Below are positions 13,855 to 17,344 of a stretch of DNA of 17,344 nt, in pieces. Source of the DNA: Poindextera sp035604135 (GTDB lineage Bacteria > Pseudomonadota > Alphaproteobacteria > Caulobacterales > Caulobacteraceae); NCBI GenBank assembly GCA_035604135.1, contig DATNJB010000033.1, forward strand, positions 1-17,344, read 5' to 3'. Positions within the stretch are counted from its first letter, which is position 1, and every line of letters begins with the position of its first letter. The notes below the pieces were generated by a model that searched no databases, was not told the DNA's origin, and saw only the letters and a program-made list of their open reading frames with translations. Position numbers and translations under genes: made by a program.

Positions 13855-14226
13855 TCAGGCCGCGATCATCCGCTCCACTTCGGCCACGATCTCGCGCAGG
13901 TGCACGGGCTTGGCCAGAACCTTGGCGCCGGCGGGCGCGCGGCCGGCCGAGAGGGCAACGGCGGCAAAGCCGGTGATGAACATGATGCGCATCTGCGGCT
14001 GCCTGGCCGCCGCGATGCGGGCGAGCTCGATGCCGTCGATCCCCGGCATAACGATGTCGGTCAGGAGCACGTGGAAGGTCTGCTCGAGGGCCTCGACGGC
14101 GGTCTCGCCGTCCGGGCAGGCGACCACCTCGTAGCCGGCTCGTTCGAGCGCGCGCGCCAGAAACCCGCGCAGGCTGTCGTCGTCTTCGGCAAGCAGGATG
14201 CGGGCAAGGGCGGCGGATTTGGTCAT
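13855..14226 (-). CDS. cpdR: CpdR-like single-domain response regulator
   Basis: The 123-residue stand-alone receiver reads ARILLAEDDDSLRGFLARAL at the N-terminus, with D57 in LLTDIVMPGIDGIEL, T85 in FITGFAAVAL, and K106 in VLAKPVHL. The match to Caulobacter CpdR, recalled from memory, is very strong in ILLAEDDDSLR, MPGxDGIELAR and IMFITGFAAVAL. D57 corresponds to CpdR Asp51 after a 6-residue offset. CpdR, when unphosphorylated, acts as an adaptor that directs ClpXP to cell-cycle substrates; the phosphate comes from the CckA-ChpT relay. The C-terminus ends Ile-Ala-Ala, as expected for a ClpXP-degraded CpdR. There is no output domain. It is divergent from the amidohydrolase gene across a 141-bp gap. 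Confidence 0.9.
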   Translation of the reverse strand: MTKSAALARILLAEDDDSLRGFLARALERAGYEVVACPDGETAVEALEQTFHVLLTDIVMPGIDGIELARIAAARQPQMRIMFITGFAAVALSAGRAPAGAKVLAKPVHLREIVAEVERMIAA

Positions 14227-14330
14227 GCAGATCCCGGCGGGTCGGCGGCTATGGCAAAGACGAGACCATAGGGGCGCATGTGTAAACCGCCGATAAAGCA
14301 AGCGAGCGCGCATTGCGCGGCCGGCCCGCG

Positions 14331-14360
14331 TTGACCGCCGCCGGGCGCCCGGCCGATAGT
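14331..14360 (+). promoter_or_regulatory. Possible promoter of the amidohydrolase gene
   Basis: TTGACC at 14331-14336 is followed after 17 bp by CGATAG (14354-14359). The spacer holds a perfect 14-bp palindrome, GCCGGGCGCCCGGC at 14340-14353. A start point about 7 nt past the -10 would fall at or next to the ATG at 14368, so the mRNA could be leaderless. The -10 match is weak, and the call is tentative. Confidence 0.35.
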
Positions 14361-14367
14361 GCGACGC

Positions 14368-15291
14368 ATGACCGCGCCCCCGGCCGCCCAGGCCGCTACC
14401 GAGATCGCCGCCTGGCCGGACGCGCCCGCGCCGTTCAGCATCCGGCGGCCGGAGGCGCATGCGGCCGCCCCGCTCGTCTTCGCTTCACCGCACTCTGGCC
14501 GGCTCTACCCCAAGGACATGATGGCCGCCTCGGCGCTGGACGCTGCGTCGATCCGCCGCTCCGAAGACGCTCTGGTCGACGGGTTGATCGACGCCGCGAC
14601 GTCCCACGGCGCGAGCGTGATCGCCGCGGCCTACGCGCGCGCCTACATCGACGTAAACCGCGAGCCCTACGAGCTGGATGCCTCGATGTTCGAGGACGAG
14701 CTGCCCGATTTCGCCCGCGGGCGCTCGGCGCGGGTGGCGGCGGGCCTCGGCTCGATCGCCCGCATCGTCGCCGAGGGGCAGGAGATCTACGCGCGCAAGC
14801 TCACCTTCGCCGAAGCGGCCCAGCGCATCGAGGCCGTCCATCGGCCTTATCACGCCGCCCTTGCGGGGCTGTTGAACGAGGCGAAGGCGGGTTTCGGGCT
14901 GGCGCTCCTGGTCGACTGGCATTCGATGCCGCAGGCGGCCGCGCGCACGCTGGGGCAGAGCGGCGACTTCGCCGGCCAGGGAAGCTGCGATCTGGTGCTG
15001 GGCGACCGGTTCGGCGCCGCCTGCGCGCCCCGGATCACCGCGCTCGTCGAGGCCGAGTTCGAGGCCATGGGCTACCGCGTCGCGCGCAACGCCCCCTATG
15101 CTGGCGGCTACACCACCGAGTTCTACGGACGGCCGCAAGCCGGCGTGCACGCGCTGCAGGTGGAGATCAACCGCTGCCTCTATCTCGACGAGGCGACGCT
15201 GGAGCCGCACGAGGGCTACAGCCGGTTGCAGAGGGACCTGGAGCGCGTCTTCGCGGCCCTGGCCAGGCTCGCGCGGCAGCGCCTGAGCTGA
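14368..15291 (+). CDS. N-formylglutamate amidohydrolase family protein
   Basis: The 307-residue product carries the family's ordered motifs. They are ASPHSGRLYP near 40-49, DVNREPYELD near 95-104, LLVDWHSMP near 182-190, and GGYTTEFYG near 248-256 with ALQVEINRCLYLDE shortly after. Known family members hydrolyse N-formyl-L-glutamate to glutamate and formate in histidine breakdown, using a metal bound by His/Glu residues. No other hut gene is present here, so a different N-acyl or N-formyl amino-acid substrate is possible. The ATG at 14368 was chosen; an in-frame GTG at 14359 would add three residues. No ribosome binding site precedes the ATG. From memory, pairing of this family with cpdR is seen elsewhere in alphaproteobacteria, but that was not checked. 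Confidence 0.85.
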   Translation: MTAPPAAQAATEIAAWPDAPAPFSIRRPEAHAAAPLVFASPHSGRLYPKDMMAASALDAASIRRSEDALVDGLIDAATSHGASVIAAAYARAYIDVNREPYELDASMFEDELPDFARGRSARVAAGLGSIARIVAEGQEIYARKLTFAEAAQRIEAVHRPYHAALAGLLNEAKAGFGLALLVDWHSMPQAAARTLGQSGDFAGQGSCDLVLGDRFGAACAPRITALVEAEFEAMGYRVARNAPYAGGYTTEFYGRPQAGVHALQVEINRCLYLDEATLEPHEGYSRLQRDLERVFAALARLARQRLS

Positions 15292-15296
15292 GGCGC

Positions 15297-15328
15297 AAAG
15301 AAAAACGGCCGCGCCCGAAGGCGCGGCC
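15297..15328 (-). terminator. Rho-independent terminator of the small RNA
   Basis: On the minus strand GGCCGCGCC-TTCG-GGCGCGGCC is a perfect 9-bp stem with a very stable UUCG loop, followed by GTTTTTCTTT. On the plus strand the A-run lies upstream, so it is not an intrinsic terminator for the amidohydrolase gene, whose stop is only 15 bp away. Confidence 0.92.
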
Positions 15329-15383
15329 AGTTCATAGGGAGGAAACGCCCAGGAAGGGCAAAGGCGCCAGAGACGCCTTACAT
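15297..15383 (-). ncRNA. MmgR/suhB (alpha-r8)-like small RNA
   Basis: A promoter at 15417-15389 predicts a transcript from about 15383 ending at the terminator T-run near 15297, about 87 nt. Its predicted fold has a hairpin AAGGCG-TCTCTGG-CGCCTT, a short hairpin GCCC-TTCCT-GGGC, then an unpaired GTTTCCTCCCTATGAACT. A 9-bp GC-rich terminator stem with a UUCG loop and a U-rich tail follows. The exposed TTTCCTCCCT (anti-Shine-Dalgarno-like) between two hairpins and the final GGCCGCGC terminator stem are the pattern I recall for the alphaproteobacterial MmgR/suhB (alpha-r8) family of Hfq-binding trans-acting sRNAs. That an sRNA exists is well supported by sequence; the family name rests on memory. 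It is convergent with the amidohydrolase gene and divergent from typA. Confidence 0.75.
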
Positions 15384-15388
15384 CGTCA

Positions 15389-15417
15389 TGTATAGGGTGC
15401 ACCGCACCATTGCGCAA
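15389..15417 (-). promoter_or_regulatory. Sigma-70-type promoter of the small RNA
   Basis: On the minus strand TTGCGC (15417-15412) and TATACA (15394-15389) are separated by exactly 17 bp. The predicted start is 6-8 nt downstream, near 15381-15383. The spacing is ideal and the -10 is a strong match in an otherwise GC-rich genome. Confidence 0.75.
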
Positions 15418-15468
15418 CCAAAAAGATGAGCCAAGCGTCAGGTTCCTTCGCATATTTTGCTTACTATC

Positions 15469-15497
15469 TTGACTTAATTAGATTTTCTCACCATATC
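15469..15497 (+). promoter_or_regulatory. Possible typA promoter
   Basis: TTGACT at 15469-15474 is followed after 17 bp by CATATC (15492-15497), in a locally AT-rich stretch (about 15420-15500). The -35 is good and the -10 is poor. A start near 15505 would leave a leader of about 85 nt. Confidence 0.4.
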
Positions 15498-15501
15498 AGC
15501 G

Positions 15502-15563
15502 TTCGCCGATTTACGCTGCGCTGCACAAGCAGCATGGCGAATGTGATGGCGCGACTCCGCGCC
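15502..15563 (+). other. Two hairpins in the typA leader
   Basis: The first is a two-tier stem, TTCGCC (15502-15507) with GGCGAA (15536-15541), enclosing GCTGC-ACAA-GCAGC (15520-15533). The second is GGCGCG-ACTC-CGCGCC at 15548-15563. Both lie in the 92-bp stretch between the possible promoter and the typA ATG. No U-run or known riboswitch motif was seen. Confidence 0.45.
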
Positions 15564-15588
15564 GTCGTCTAGAAGCCTCCCGCCCCAG

Positions 15589-17344
<1,756 letters not shown>

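Noticed and set aside
15297..15328. Terminator for the plus-strand amidohydrolase gene
   Set aside because: The A-run is upstream of the stem in the plus direction and no T-run follows it, so the intrinsic terminator works for the minus strand only.
14485..15453. Minus-strand open frame of 322 codons opposite the amidohydrolase gene
   Set aside because: It runs through the sRNA promoter and terminator and then antisense to a gene with clear family motifs. It has no motif of its own.

Overview
The window is GC-rich (visibly around 70 percent G+C) and looks chromosomal, from an alphaproteobacterium, most likely a member of the Caulobacteraceae such as Caulobacter or Phenylobacterium. The evidence is a CpdR-type response regulator very close to the Caulobacter cell-cycle protein, an MmgR/suhB-like alphaproteobacterial small RNA, G/C-ending codons, and GCAA-loop palindromic intergenic repeats. 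Genus is inference.

Layout. (1) 1-236, minus: the 5' end of a lipoprotein gene. Its signal peptide and lipobox are followed by a poly-Gly stretch and at least 20 Pro-Thr dipeptides, encoded by a degenerate hexanucleotide repeat that runs off the left edge. (2) 237-664: no gene, but a mosaic of palindromes. A 92-bp cruciform-type repeat sits between two inverted copies of a shorter palindrome; a third copy lies at 1296 and a half-copy of the large repeat at 2182. (3) 665-2105, minus: a histidine-rich Spy/CpxP-like periplasmic protein and a Tat-exported EF-hand protein. (4) 2303-11166, minus: a tightly packed set transcribed in the order DUF2007-like protein, OmpR-type response regulator, histidine kinase, lipoprotein outer-membrane factor, membrane-fusion protein, RND pump, secreted beta-propeller. 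Junctions are 11 nt, 0 nt, 18 nt, a 4-bp overlap, a 4-bp overlap and 47 nt. This is best read as one self-regulated tripartite efflux operon. (5) 11263-13337, plus: a GNAT acetyltransferase and an alpha/beta hydrolase with an N-terminal SCP2-like domain. (6) 13364-14226, minus: tRNA-Val(GAC), a small secreted protein and cpdR. (7) 14368-15291, plus: an N-formylglutamate amidohydrolase family gene. (8) 15297-15417, minus: a small RNA gene with a clear promoter and Rho-independent terminator, placed between the amidohydrolase and typA. (9) 15589-17344, plus: typA/bipA, cut by the right edge about 20-25 codons before its expected end.

How the parts may work together. The two-component system probably controls the pump encoded in its own operon. 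The OMF-MFP-RND gene order, a Glu in the pump where AcrB has its proton-relay Lys, and the nearby His-rich Spy-like and EF-hand proteins suggest envelope stress or metal/cation handling. The kinase's periplasmic domain, however, has no His or Cys, so direct metal sensing is not supported. The cpdR, sRNA and typA loci are conserved chromosomal functions (proteolysis control of the cell cycle, post-transcriptional regulation, ribosome-associated GTPase). No integrase, insertion sequence, CRISPR array or phage gene was seen.
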